Origin: Caldisalinibacter kiritimatiensis
GTDB taxonomy: Bacteria > Bacillota > Clostridia > Tissierellales > Caldisalinibacteraceae
DNA: 56,358 nt
Direction: 5' to 3'
Assembly: GCF_000387765.1 (NCBI RefSeq)
Contig: NZ_ARZA01000277.1
Coordinates: 1-56,358, forward strand
The position numbers were made by a program, and so were the translations under genes. Positions 17,118 through 26,157 of the stretch are shown here, one piece after another; the first letter of the stretch is position 1; each line of letters opens with the position of its first letter. The notes under the pieces were generated by a model that was not told where the DNA came from, did not search any database, and saw nothing but the letters and a program-made list of their open reading frames with translations.

Positions 17118-18361
17118 TAAAAATAATTCTATACCCACATCAAAGACAGGCCCTAAAAGAAACTCAAAAGATAAATAGAGTAGCTTACTACCTGGACCTT
17201 GGGCTTGGGAAGACTTTTGTAGGCTCGGAGAAAATGAAACAGTTAGGAACTCCATACAATCTCCTAGTCTGTCAGAAATCCAAAATCAAAGACTGGACCG
17301 AGCACTTTAAAACCTACTATGACTATGAAGTAATAATTTTTAAGAACCAGTCCATAGAAAGTATTCCGAAGCACAGTGTTATAATTATCAACTATGACCT
17401 AGTATGGCGAAGGAAACAATTGCAGGAACTAAGGGATTTTACACTGATGCTTGATGAGTCCCAATACATTAAAAACGAGACCTGCAATAGAGCTAAATTT
17501 ATCCTTAGTTTAGCACCTACTAATGTCATCTTATTAAGTGGTACTCCTACAGGTGGTAAGTATGAAGAGTTGTGGTCCCAGTTAAAACTCTTAGGTTGGA
17601 ATATAAGTAAAAAGCTATTTTATAAGCATTATACAATCACAGAAAAACTTGATATGGGTGGATTTCAGATTACAGTTGTAAAGGGTTATAAAAATGTAGA
17701 TAGGTTAAAAGAGAAATTAAAAGAATACGGTGCAGTGTTTATGAAAAGCGAAGAAGTCCTTGACTTGCCAGAACAGATTGAAAATATGGTAACAGTTAAA
17801 AACACCAAGGAGTATAGGAAGTTTAAAAAAGATAGAGTCATCACAATCGATGATGAAACTTTAGTAGGGGATACAGCTTTAACCAAACTATTATACCTAA
17901 GACAACTGGCATCCATCTATAATCCTAACAAACATCAAGCCCTTAAGGATTTACTTATATCTACAGAAGATAGAGTGGTAGTTTTCTATAACTTCAAGAA
18001 AGAATTTGAAATTATTAAAGACATATGTGAGAAATTAGAAAAGCCTGTATCCTATATCAATGGAGAAGGTACTGACCTTAAAAACTATGAAGTTAAAGAT
18101 AACACTGTAACATTAGTTCAATACCAAGCAGGAGCTTCAGGTGTAAACCTTCAAAGAGCCAATAAAATTATTTATCACAGCTTACCTTTATCCAGTGAAT
18201 TATGGATGCAGAGTAAGAAAAGAATTCATAGGATAGGTCAGAGCAGGAGCTGCTTTTACTACTATTTTATTACAGAAAAGAGTGTAGAAGAAAAAATATT
18301 AGAGGTTCTAAAAGAAAGAAGGGACTTCACACTAGATTTATTTGAGAAGGTGGATAGATGA
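17114..18361 (+). CDS. Phage SNF2-family helicase
   Basis: 415 aa, superfamily 2. Walker A DLGLGKT (~28-34), Walker B LMLDESQYIKN, motif III LLSGTPTGGKYEELW, and motif VI MQSKKRIHRIGQ. It is compact, as in phage replication modules. GTG start overlaps the previous stop. Probably remodels replication or recombination intermediates with the nucleases that follow. Confidence 0.9.
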   Translation: MIKIILYPHQRQALKETQKINRVAYYLDLGLGKTFVGSEKMKQLGTPYNLLVCQKSKIKDWTEHFKTYYDYEVIIFKNQSIESIPKHSVIIINYDLVWRRKQLQELRDFTLMLDESQYIKNETCNRAKFILSLAPTNVILLSGTPTGGKYEELWSQLKLLGWNISKKLFYKHYTITEKLDMGGFQITVVKGYKNVDRLKEKLKEYGAVFMKSEEVLDLPEQIENMVTVKNTKEYRKFKKDRVITIDDETLVGDTALTKLLYLRQLASIYNPNKHQALKDLLISTEDRVVVFYNFKKEFEIIKDICEKLEKPVSYINGEGTDLKNYEVKDNTVTLVQYQAGASGVNLQRANKIIYHSLPLSSELWMQSKKRIHRIGQSRSCFYYYFITEKSVEEKILEVLKERRDFTLDLFEKVDR

Positions 18362-18723
18362 CAGAGAAACAGCTTCAAAGAAAAGTCATTAAGTATTTAA
18401 AATCCTTACCTAACACTTGGTTTTTCAAAGTATGGGGAGGTGGATATCAAAGAGCAGGTATACCAGATTTAATCTGCTGCATTAATGGAATATTCATTGC
18501 CATTGAACTTAAAGGAGATAATGGAAAACCCACTGAGCTACAAAAGATGAATATTAAAAATATTAATGATGCTGGTGGTATAGGAGTAATTTTATATCCG
18601 AAAGGATTTAAGGAATTTAAAAAATTAGTAGGGGAGGTGAAAAGGTGCAATATTCCCACAGCAGGGTGGAGTGTTTTGAAAAATGCAAGTTTCAGTTCTA
18701 TCTTAGATACATCAAAGGATTAA
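18358..18723 (+). CDS. VRR-NUC domain nuclease
   Basis: 121 aa. KVWGGGYQRAGIPDLICCI, then FIAIELKGDNGKPTELQ, is the VRR-NUC (PD-(D/E)XK-like) signature with D, E and K. ATGA overlap with the helicase. The usual domain ends near residue 95; the last ~26 residues overlap the start of the next gene by 79 nt in another frame, and may be a late frameshift extension. Confidence 0.85.
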   Translation: MTEKQLQRKVIKYLKSLPNTWFFKVWGGGYQRAGIPDLICCINGIFIAIELKGDNGKPTELQKMNIKNINDAGGIGVILYPKGFKEFKKLVGEVKRCNIPTAGWSVLKNASFSSILDTSKD

Positions 18724-20243
18724 CCACTATTATTCCTCCAGGTGCAGATAGTCTACTTATTGTTGGAAGTGCTATGCACTTGGGACTGGAAAATGGCATT
18801 GATGAAATGGAGAAATATTATTATTACCAATATCCAGTTATAAATGATAAACACATTAATGAAATGATTAAATTAACAATCCTTGTAGAAAAAGCATTAG
18901 AGGTAATTAGGGATTTAATTCATGATAAACCAGTTACCTTTGAGTACGAGATAGATTTTCCAGAATTTAAAGGATTTGTAGATTTGATTATTCATAATAA
19001 GGACAGTACAGTAGACATCTATGATTTTAAATATAGCAACAATATTGACCACTACCTTCAGTCAAAGCAGCTTCATCTATATAAGTACTTTTTAGAAAAA
19101 TTAGGGCTTAAGGTTTCAAAGCTAGGTTTTATTTTTATCCCTAAAACTTACATCAGACAAAAGAAAACAGAGGATCTTTATCAATTTAGAAAGCGGCTTA
19201 AAGAAACACTCTCTAACATGGAAATAAAAATTATAGAAATACCCTATGAGCACCAGAAGGTGGAGGAGTTTTTTAATAGCTGCTTAGATATTGAAAGTGA
19301 AAAAATTTATGAAAAAGCACCAAGCAGATTATGTGATTGGTGTGAATTTAAAAAATACTGTGAGGAGGAGATTTCTTATATGCTACTACCTAAAAATGAA
19401 AGAAGAGAGAAAAAGATTGATGTAAATCCTGATATGTGGCTATATGCCGATAGTTATGTGGGAAAATCAACATTTGTAGATAAGTTTGATGACCTACTGT
19501 TTTTAAATACCGATGGAAACACAGACAATACAACATCTCCAGTTATAAAAATTGCCGATGAAGTAACCTATGAAGGAAGGCTAAAAAAAGTAAAAATGGC
19601 CTGGGAAGTGTTTCTAGACGCAGTCACAGAGCTTGAAAAAAAGGAGAATACTTTCAAAAGGGTATGTATTGATTTAGTAGAGGATCTATATGAACACTGT
19701 AGACTTTATAACTATAAAAAATTAGGAATAGACCATGAACAAGATGCTGGCTTTGGTAAAGGCTGGGATATGGTAAGGACCGAATTTCTATCAGCAATGA
19801 AAAGGCTTAAAAACCTAGGATATCAAATAATATATATTTCAAAAGAACTAAACTCTGAGATAACCCTTAAAAATGGCAATAAAATTACCACAATAAAACC
19901 TAACATTAATGACAAAGTGGCAAATGTGCTGGCAGGAACAGTAGATTTAACTGTAAGGGCTTATATAGATGGTAAAGAAAGATTTCTACAGCTTGAGAAG
20001 AAAGAAAATATATTTGGTGGTGGAAGATTCGAGTTTAAAGAGCCTAGAGTAAAACTAGATAAAAAAGAGTTTATAAAGGCATTGAAAGCAGCACAAGAAG
20101 GTATTAAAACCTATTCAAAGGTAGAAACATCAGATGAAACTGAAGAAGAAACAGAAGAAGCTACAGATAATGATGCATCTGAAACAGAAGAAAATGAGAA
20201 ACCAGAAAAGCCAGCAAGAAAGAGCAGACGCTCTAGAAAATAA
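18645..20243 (+). CDS. Cas4-like nuclease fused to phage AAA (Sak4-like) ATPase
   Basis: 532 aa. The N-terminal ~245 residues form a PD-(D/E)XK exonuclease (YSHSRVECFEKCKFQFYLRY, then TVDIYDFKYS) with Cys at the start and CDWCEFKKYC near 231-240, the Cas4/AddB-like iron-sulphur arrangement. From ~260 an AAA_24/RecA-like domain starts with ADSYVGKSTFVDKF (Walker A). The tail (~495-532) is acidic and then basic. GTG start with GGGGAGGTG upstream. A strand-annealing or recombination role is likely. Confidence 0.8.
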   Translation: MQYSHSRVECFEKCKFQFYLRYIKGLTTIIPPGADSLLIVGSAMHLGLENGIDEMEKYYYYQYPVINDKHINEMIKLTILVEKALEVIRDLIHDKPVTFEYEIDFPEFKGFVDLIIHNKDSTVDIYDFKYSNNIDHYLQSKQLHLYKYFLEKLGLKVSKLGFIFIPKTYIRQKKTEDLYQFRKRLKETLSNMEIKIIEIPYEHQKVEEFFNSCLDIESEKIYEKAPSRLCDWCEFKKYCEEEISYMLLPKNERREKKIDVNPDMWLYADSYVGKSTFVDKFDDLLFLNTDGNTDNTTSPVIKIADEVTYEGRLKKVKMAWEVFLDAVTELEKKENTFKRVCIDLVEDLYEHCRLYNYKKLGIDHEQDAGFGKGWDMVRTEFLSAMKRLKNLGYQIIYISKELNSEITLKNGNKITTIKPNINDKVANVLAGTVDLTVRAYIDGKERFLQLEKKENIFGGGRFEFKEPRVKLDKKEFIKALKAAQEGIKTYSKVETSDETEEETEEATDNDASETEENEKPEKPARKSRRSRK

Positions 20244-20275
20244 AAATTAATAAAAATTAAAAGGAGGAATTTTTA

Positions 20276-20728
20276 ATGAGTAATGTATTTGCAAAATTTG
20301 ACAAAGAATTTGATGTGAAGGGATTAAGAGAAGACTTAAAAAATATTAGTACAGGTGATACTGAGTACAAGGAAGTACCCCTTGGAACTTATGAAGTAAA
20401 GATTGAAAAGTTAGAGCTAGCAGAATCTAAGAGCGGAAAACCTATGGTTAGCTGTTGGATGAGAATTTTAGAAGGAGAATATAAAAACTCTATTCTGTTT
20501 ATGAATCAAGTTATCCATACTCCCTATGGACTTCATATGGCAAATGAATTTTTAAGGTCTTTAGAATCTTGTATAGAAGTAGAATTTGAAAGTTTTACTC
20601 AATACCATAATATGCTCCTTAATATCCATGAAGCCATTGATGAAACCTATGAGTATGCAGTGGAGTATGGGGAAACCAAAAAAGGATTCAAGACCTTTAA
20701 AATAGTTGAAGTATTCGAGGTTGAATAA
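20276..20728 (+). CDS. DUF669 phage replication-associated protein
   Basis: 150 aa: PLGTYEVKIEKLELAESKSG and MVSCWMRILEGEYKNSILFM fit DUF669, often found beside phage Sak4/primase genes and suspected to be SSB-like. AAGGAGG upstream. Confidence 0.8.
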   Translation: MSNVFAKFDKEFDVKGLREDLKNISTGDTEYKEVPLGTYEVKIEKLELAESKSGKPMVSCWMRILEGEYKNSILFMNQVIHTPYGLHMANEFLRSLESCIEVEFESFTQYHNMLLNIHEAIDETYEYAVEYGETKKGFKTFKIVEVFEVE

Positions 20729-20730
20729 AG

Positions 20731-22422
20731 ATGATTTTATTTTATGACGTAGAAGTCTTTCCCCACGATTGGCTTCTCGTCATAATAGACCCTACAAATC
20801 ATCAAAAACATGTGATTATAAATGATGCTAAGAAATTAGCATCATTTTGTGAAAAACATAAAGAACATATCTGGATAGGCTATAACAGCCGTCACTATGA
20901 CCAGTATATTCTAAAAGGTATCCTTTTAGGTTTTGATCCCCATAGTATCTCCAAGTACATTATAACAGATAAAAAGCAGGGATGGCAGTATAGCTCTTTA
21001 TTTCAAAAAATAAAACTCTATCAATATGATGTAATGACTACCCATAATAGTCTAAAGGAACTAGAAGGCTTCATGGGAAATGATATCAGAGAAACGACAG
21101 TAAGTTTTAATATAGATAGAAAACTAACTGAAAATGAATTACAGGAAGTAGTTAGTTACTGCACATATGACGTAGAGCAGACTATGGAGATTTTTCTTCA
21201 TAGAAAAGAAGAATTTGACTCCCATGTGGCTCTGCTAAAGGCCTTTAATCTACCACTAAAATATATAAGTAAAACCAAGGCGCAACTTGCAGCGGTAATT
21301 TTAAAGGCAAGAAGAGTAAATAGAAATGATGAATTTGATTTAATCCTGCCAAACACTTTAAAAATTGAAAAATACAAACATGTAGTAGAGTGGTACAAGA
21401 ACTTAAACAATCATAGTTATGAAAAATCCCTAGAAACAACTATAAGTGGAGTGCCCCATGTATTTGCATGGGGAGGGCTTCACGGAGCAAGGGACAAGTA
21501 TCAGGATGAAGGTATTCTTGTAAATGTTGATGTAAGTTCCTTTTATCCATCCCTAATGCTTGAATATGATTTTTTATCAAGAAACGTAGAAGATCCTAAC
21601 TTATACAAGAAAATCTATGAAGAACGGTTAAGGTTAAAAGCACAAAAGGACCCTATGCAGCTTCCTTATAAAATCGTTCTTAACAGTACCTATGGGGCCA
21701 TGAAATATAAATATAATAACCTCTATGACCCAAGACAGGCTAATAATGTGTGCGTAGGTGGACAGCTACTTCTTCTAGATTTAATAGAGAAACTAGAGCC
21801 CTACTGGACATTAATTCAATCTAACACCGATGGATTAATAGGAAAAATCAAAAGGAAAAGGGACCTTAACAAAATAAAATCCATCTGCAAAGAGTGGGAA
21901 GATAGAACCCGTATGAAATTAGATTTTGAACTCTTTCATAAAATCTATCAAAAGGATGTAAACAACTATATCATCATTAAAGAAGATGGTAGCTATAAGT
22001 CTAAAGGAGCCTATGTAAAAAAATTAAATGAAATAGATAATGATTTACCTATTGTAAATATGGCATTAAAGGAATTTTTTATTAATGGAGTACCAGTAGA
22101 AGAAACCATAAATAACTGTAGGGACCTTTTAATGTTTCAAAAGGTAGTAAAGATAAGCTATAAATATTCCCATGCTCTTTATGGCAATAAAAAATTATCA
22201 GAAAGGTGCCTTAGGGTATTTGCTTCAAAGAAAGAAGATGACAATGGAGTTTATAAAGTAAAGGAAAATGGCAGAGTAGAAAAAATAGCTGCTACACCAG
22301 AGAAGTGTTTTATTAAAAATGAAAATGTTATAGGTAAAAGAATACCTAGAAGACTTGATAGAGAATGGTATATTCAGGTAGCAAAGAAAAGACTTAGTGA
22401 TTTTTTAGAAAAAGCAAAGTGA
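20731..22422 (+). CDS. Phage family B-like DNA polymerase
   Basis: 563 aa. The N-terminal 3'-5' exonuclease has FYDVEVF (Exo I), WIGYNSRHYDQYIL (Exo II) and VVSYCTYDVEQTM (Exo III). The polymerase has VNVDVSSFYPSLML (motif A, ~265) and LPYKIVLNSTYGAMKYK (motif B, ~312). IQSNTDGLIGKI (~362) stands at the motif C position; the first Asp of the usual DTD is Asn. It starts 3 nt after DUF669. It replicates the phage genome together with the primase-helicase downstream. Confidence 0.88.
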   Translation: MILFYDVEVFPHDWLLVIIDPTNHQKHVIINDAKKLASFCEKHKEHIWIGYNSRHYDQYILKGILLGFDPHSISKYIITDKKQGWQYSSLFQKIKLYQYDVMTTHNSLKELEGFMGNDIRETTVSFNIDRKLTENELQEVVSYCTYDVEQTMEIFLHRKEEFDSHVALLKAFNLPLKYISKTKAQLAAVILKARRVNRNDEFDLILPNTLKIEKYKHVVEWYKNLNNHSYEKSLETTISGVPHVFAWGGLHGARDKYQDEGILVNVDVSSFYPSLMLEYDFLSRNVEDPNLYKKIYEERLRLKAQKDPMQLPYKIVLNSTYGAMKYKYNNLYDPRQANNVCVGGQLLLLDLIEKLEPYWTLIQSNTDGLIGKIKRKRDLNKIKSICKEWEDRTRMKLDFELFHKIYQKDVNNYIIIKEDGSYKSKGAYVKKLNEIDNDLPIVNMALKEFFINGVPVEETINNCRDLLMFQKVVKISYKYSHALYGNKKLSERCLRVFASKKEDDNGVYKVKENGRVEKIAATPEKCFIKNENVIGKRIPRRLDREWYIQVAKKRLSDFLEKAK

Positions 22423-22470
22423 TACATCCCAAATAACTAACACCTAATCATTTTACAATCATTAAAAATC

Positions 22471-22505
22471 GGCTCTTTTCTGGGAGGTAAGTTCCCAAAA
22501 GAGCC
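22471..22505 (+). terminator. Strong hairpin after the polymerase gene
   Basis: GGCTCTTTTCTGGGA pairs with TTCCCAAAAGAGCC across a 6-nt loop. The following sequence is TTAAAAAC, not a T run, so it may block the polymerase or protect the transcript rather than act as a standard terminator. Confidence 0.55.
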
Positions 22506-22552
22506 TTAAAAACAGCATCTAAGAGAGAAAAAATCTGATTCAGGAGGGGTTA

Positions 22553-22660
22553 GTTGGTAGGAAAGGCAGTTTTTTATTAAAAATCTGGTAGGAAAACCTT
22601 ATAAAAAGGTAGCGAATTCTTACCAACTACCCTATGAATTGGTATAAAAAACTACCAGTT
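22553..22660. repeat. Cluster of TTGGTAG-type sites upstream of the primase
   Basis: Five variants of one short word in 110 nt: GTTGGTAGGAA (22553), CTGGTAGGAAA (22585), GTTGGTAAGAA on the minus strand (22617-22627), TTGGTATAAA (22639) and ACTGGTAGTTT on the minus strand (22650-22660). Mixed orientation and position just before the primase-helicase suggest a replication origin or protein-binding array. Confidence 0.5.
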
Positions 22661-22694
22661 AATTAGCAATTTTAATCAATAAGGTGGTGAAAAA

Positions 22695-24584
22695 GTGGAC
22701 ATTTTAAAAGGTTACATTAAAACAAGAGGTAAAAAACCCATAGAAACATACAGAAAGAAAAAGAAATTCTATACCTACGACTACATCCGTAAAACCGGTG
22801 GTGACTTTGCTGGAATTTTAGCAGATGGGATGGTACAGATTGATGTAGATGATGAACAAGAAGCGGACCTTGTAAAAAATATAGTTACTGACCAGAAAAT
22901 ATCTTGTGCTATTTTAAGGACTACTAGAGGACTGCACTTTTACTTTAGAAATAAGGATATAAATAAAAGACAGACAAAAAAGAAAACACCAATAGGTGTA
23001 TCTGTTGATATAGGTATTGGTGAGCAGAATGCTCTTGTACCAATAAAAGTAGAAGGTAAAACGAGAAGATGGCTAAACCGTATTGAAAATATTGAGGATA
23101 TTGATTTTTTACCAGATTGGTTAAGACCTATTAAAAATACCCCAGATTTTAGCGCTCTAGGAGAAGGTGATGGGCGGAATCAAACTCTTTTTAATTATAT
23201 ACTTACCTTACAGTCAGAAGGTTTTAGTAAAGAAAGTATAAAAAACACTATTGCTATCATCAATCAATACATTTTAAAGGTACCACTGGAAAAAAGAGAA
23301 CTAGATAAAATTTTAAGAGATGAAGCATTTTTAAAAGAGTCCTTTTATATTAAGTCAAAATTTCTTCATGATAAGTTTGCTAAATTTCTTAAAACAGAGG
23401 AGCACATCATAAAGATTAATAGCCAGCTTCATATCTACAGAGATGGTATATATAAAAGCGACCCACTAGAAATTGAATCATCTATGATTAAACATTTGCC
23501 GGAGCTTACAAAGTCTAAAAGAAATGAGATATATAGTTATTTACAGCTTATAGCAGAAGATGTAGAGCCATCAGATGCAAAATATATAGCCCTTGCAAGT
23601 GGAGTACTAGATATAGATACTATGACAATTACTGACTTTTCACCGAATTTAATATTACAAAATAAAATTGAATATGATTATCTTCCAAGTGCCTATGACT
23701 CAGTAGTAGATAGAACCCTTGATAAAATATGCTGTAATGATAAGGATTTACGAAAGCTCCTAGAAGAGTTAGTAGGATACTTACTCTTTAGAAGAAATGA
23801 AATGGGTAAGTGTTTTATCCTCACTGGAAGTGGGAGTAATGGGAAGTCCACATTCCTTGATATGACTAAAAATCTATTGGGTAGTGATAATTATTCATCC
23901 CTTGGAATAGATGAACTTGGTGAAAGATTTAAAACTGCAGAGCTTTTTCACAAATTAGCTAACATTGGAGATGACATTAGTAAAAAGTATATTGACGATA
24001 ATGCCATTTTTAAAAAATTAGTTACAGGAGAAACGGTAAATGTAGAGAGAAAGGGAAAGGATCCCTTTGAATTTAATAACTATGCAAAGCTTCTTTTTAG
24101 TGCAAATAAACTACCGAGGATAAATGACACTTCAGATGGTTTAATGAGAAGACTTGTAATTATTCCTTTTAATGCAGTTTTTAGTGAAAAGGATTCAGAT
24201 TTTGATGCCTTTATAAAAGACAAGCTTTTAACTAAGTCGGCTATGGAGTATTTATTAAAACTTGGAATAGAAGGATTAAAAAGAGTACTAACCACAGGAT
24301 TTATAGAACCTTCAGTAGTAACAAAAGAGAAGAAGGAATATGAAATGGTTAATAATCCAGTTTTAACTTTCATAAATGAAGGAATAAAAATAGAAAATGA
24401 ACCATCTAAAGATGTATACAGAAAATATAGTACTTGGTGTTATGAGAATGGGTTAAAGCCCCTTAGTCATGTGGAGTTTGGACGAGAAATTAATAAGCAT
24501 GGTTTTGAATCAAAGGTAAAGAGAGTTAATGGGAAAACTATAAGGATTTATATAAAGGATATTACAGAAGTTACAGATAAGTGA
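22695..24584 (+). CDS. Phage primase-helicase (D5/P4 type)
   Basis: 629 aa. The N-terminal prim-pol-like part has DFAGILADGMVQIDVDDEQ and ILRTTRGLHFYF. A D5_N region precedes the SF3 helicase: Walker A LTGSGSNGKSTFLD (~376), B region HKLANIGDDIS, and sensor KLLFSANKLPRIND. It unwinds and primes phage DNA. GTG start behind AAGGTGGTG. Confidence 0.92.
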   Translation: MDILKGYIKTRGKKPIETYRKKKKFYTYDYIRKTGGDFAGILADGMVQIDVDDEQEADLVKNIVTDQKISCAILRTTRGLHFYFRNKDINKRQTKKKTPIGVSVDIGIGEQNALVPIKVEGKTRRWLNRIENIEDIDFLPDWLRPIKNTPDFSALGEGDGRNQTLFNYILTLQSEGFSKESIKNTIAIINQYILKVPLEKRELDKILRDEAFLKESFYIKSKFLHDKFAKFLKTEEHIIKINSQLHIYRDGIYKSDPLEIESSMIKHLPELTKSKRNEIYSYLQLIAEDVEPSDAKYIALASGVLDIDTMTITDFSPNLILQNKIEYDYLPSAYDSVVDRTLDKICCNDKDLRKLLEELVGYLLFRRNEMGKCFILTGSGSNGKSTFLDMTKNLLGSDNYSSLGIDELGERFKTAELFHKLANIGDDISKKYIDDNAIFKKLVTGETVNVERKGKDPFEFNNYAKLLFSANKLPRINDTSDGLMRRLVIIPFNAVFSEKDSDFDAFIKDKLLTKSAMEYLLKLGIEGLKRVLTTGFIEPSVVTKEKKEYEMVNNPVLTFINEGIKIENEPSKDVYRKYSTWCYENGLKPLSHVEFGREINKHGFESKVKRVNGKTIRIYIKDITEVTDK

Positions 24585-24793
24585 AAACATCTGTAACTTC
24601 TAAAGACTAGAAAAATGAATGAATAAGGCAGGTGTTACAGATGTTACAGATATTTGTTTATTCCTTTATATAAAGAGAAAAAGAGAGTAGATAAAAAATT
24701 ATTATATATAAAATAAATATATATATTATATATATAATCTGTAACAATGTTAAAAAATTATCAACCTGCCGTGAAAATCGGAGGTGTAAGATT

Positions 24794-25180
24794 ATGAATA
24801 TAACAAAAACAAATGAAACTAATATAGAGCAAAAGAAATCTGAGGAGAAAAAAATCGTATTTATATGCAGTCCCTTTGCAGGGGATATTGAGGGAAACAC
24901 AGAGAGAGCAAGAAGATATGGAAGATTTGCTGTAACTAAAAATGCTATACCCATTATACCTCATCTCATGTATCCACAGTTTTTATGTGAGGACGAGCCT
25001 GAAGAAAGAAAACTAGGACTAGCTATGGGATTAGTACTTTTATCAAAATGCCAGGAACTGTGGGTGTTTGGTGGTAAAGTAACATCGGGAATGGCTGTAG
25101 AAATAGATAAAGCAAAAAGTGTTAATATGCCTATTAGATATTTTGATACTCATTGTAAACCAGTGGGAGGGATGAGGTGA
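24794..25180 (+). CDS. DUF4406-like (nucleoside deoxyribosyltransferase fold) protein
   Basis: 128 aa. KIVFICSPFAGDIEGNTERA, IIPHLMYPQF and ELWVFGGKVTSGMAVEIDKA match the DUF4406/NDT-like family common in phages. Substrate unknown. GGAGGTG before the ATG. The 210 nt before it are very AT-rich and hold no gene. Confidence 0.8.
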   Translation: MNITKTNETNIEQKKSEEKKIVFICSPFAGDIEGNTERARRYGRFAVTKNAIPIIPHLMYPQFLCEDEPEERKLGLAMGLVLLSKCQELWVFGGKVTSGMAVEIDKAKSVNMPIRYFDTHCKPVGGMR

Positions 25181-25392
25181 TGAATGTGAAAGATTGCTTT
25201 GCTTATAAAAATAAAAGATGCAGCATTTTAAAATCAAACAAGTGTGAAGGAACTGAGTGTGGATTTTATAAAACAGAGGAAGAATTTAAGCTAGGACAAA
25301 AGAAGGCACTTGAGAGAATACTTTCTTTAAATAAAGATAAAAGGGATTATATAATTGAAACCTACTATGGTGGAAAAATAGAGGTGATATAG
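25180..25392 (+). CDS. Small Cys-rich prophage protein
   Basis: 70 aa with four or more Cys (KDCFAYKNKRCSIL, KCEGTECGFYK) in a zinc-finger-like arrangement, then a basic helix. ATG overlaps the previous stop (TGATG) behind GGGAGGG. Function unknown. Confidence 0.65.
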   Translation: MNVKDCFAYKNKRCSILKSNKCEGTECGFYKTEEEFKLGQKKALERILSLNKDKRDYIIETYYGGKIEVI

Positions 25393-25394
25393 CC

Positions 25395-25811
25395 ATGAAA
25401 GCTAAGGAATATTTATCGCAGGCTATTTGGCTTGATAAAAAGATTAATAATAAGCTTGAAGAGAAACAAAGGCTAGAAAGTTTGGCCCAAAAAGTCACAG
25501 TAGATATTACACAAGAAAAAGTATGTGGCAAAAAAATAACAAGTCCTATGGAAAATGCTATTGTTAAGCTTATAGATTTAAGTCATGAAATAAATGATGA
25601 TATTGATAAATTAGTTGATTTAAAAAGAGAAATACTAGAAACTATTAACAAGGTAAATGATATTACTTGCCAAGTTCTTTTAGAAATGAGATATATATGC
25701 GGTAAAAGCTGGGAAGATGTAGCAAGTGCTATGGGTTATGACAGGAGTACAATATTTAGAATTCATGGAAAAGCATTAAAAGAAGTTCAAAAAATAAAAA
25801 GTTGCGACTAA
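25395..25811 (+). CDS. DUF1492 / ArpU-like late regulator
   Basis: 138 aa. A coiled N-terminal part is followed by a sigma-70 region 4-like HTH (CQVLLEMRYICGKSWEDVAS, AMGYDRSTIFRIHGKAL). This family sits at the end of early operons in clostridial phages and controls late transcription. Confidence 0.82.
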   Translation: MKAKEYLSQAIWLDKKINNKLEEKQRLESLAQKVTVDITQEKVCGKKITSPMENAIVKLIDLSHEINDDIDKLVDLKREILETINKVNDITCQVLLEMRYICGKSWEDVASAMGYDRSTIFRIHGKALKEVQKIKSCD

Positions 25812-25861
25812 ATGAGATTGAATGCGACTATGAAAGTGTAGTAAAATATAAAATGTAAAGG

Positions 25862-25988
25862 TATAGAAAAATCAAGAGTACCATATGCTGTTTGAATAGG
25901 CCGAGGTTATATCGATTCGATTCCAAGGAAACGCAGCATTCTTGATAAAATGGGCCCTCAATTAAAGAGAAGAGGGTCTTTTCTATGC
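25862..25988 (+). ncRNA. Candidate structured RNA with terminator
   Basis: TCAAGA and ATGCTG near 25871-25888 pair with CAGCAT and TCTTGA near 25934-25946, enclosing a 45-nt internal region with ATCGATTCGAT. A terminator-like GGGCCCTC ... GAGGGTC followed by TTTTC ends it. It occupies most of the 346-nt gap between the late regulator and the MazF-like gene. No family recognised. Confidence 0.45.
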
Positions 25989-26157
25989 CAGGAAAATTAG
26001 AAAGTTAAAGCAAAGTACAAATCATAGGTTTTTATGCAAAATAAAACAATATAAAGAATTTAGCAAAATATGTTATACTGAATTTGTAGAAATGTATTTG
26101 AGTTGGTGGAAATCCCACTATTTATGGTAAATATTTTTTAGATAAAGGGGAGAAGAT

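Noticed and set aside
25895-25935. tRNA gene suggested by a TTCGATTCC T-loop-like string
   Set aside because: The flanking bases do not pair as a T-stem, and no acceptor, D-arm or anticodon arm can be drawn.
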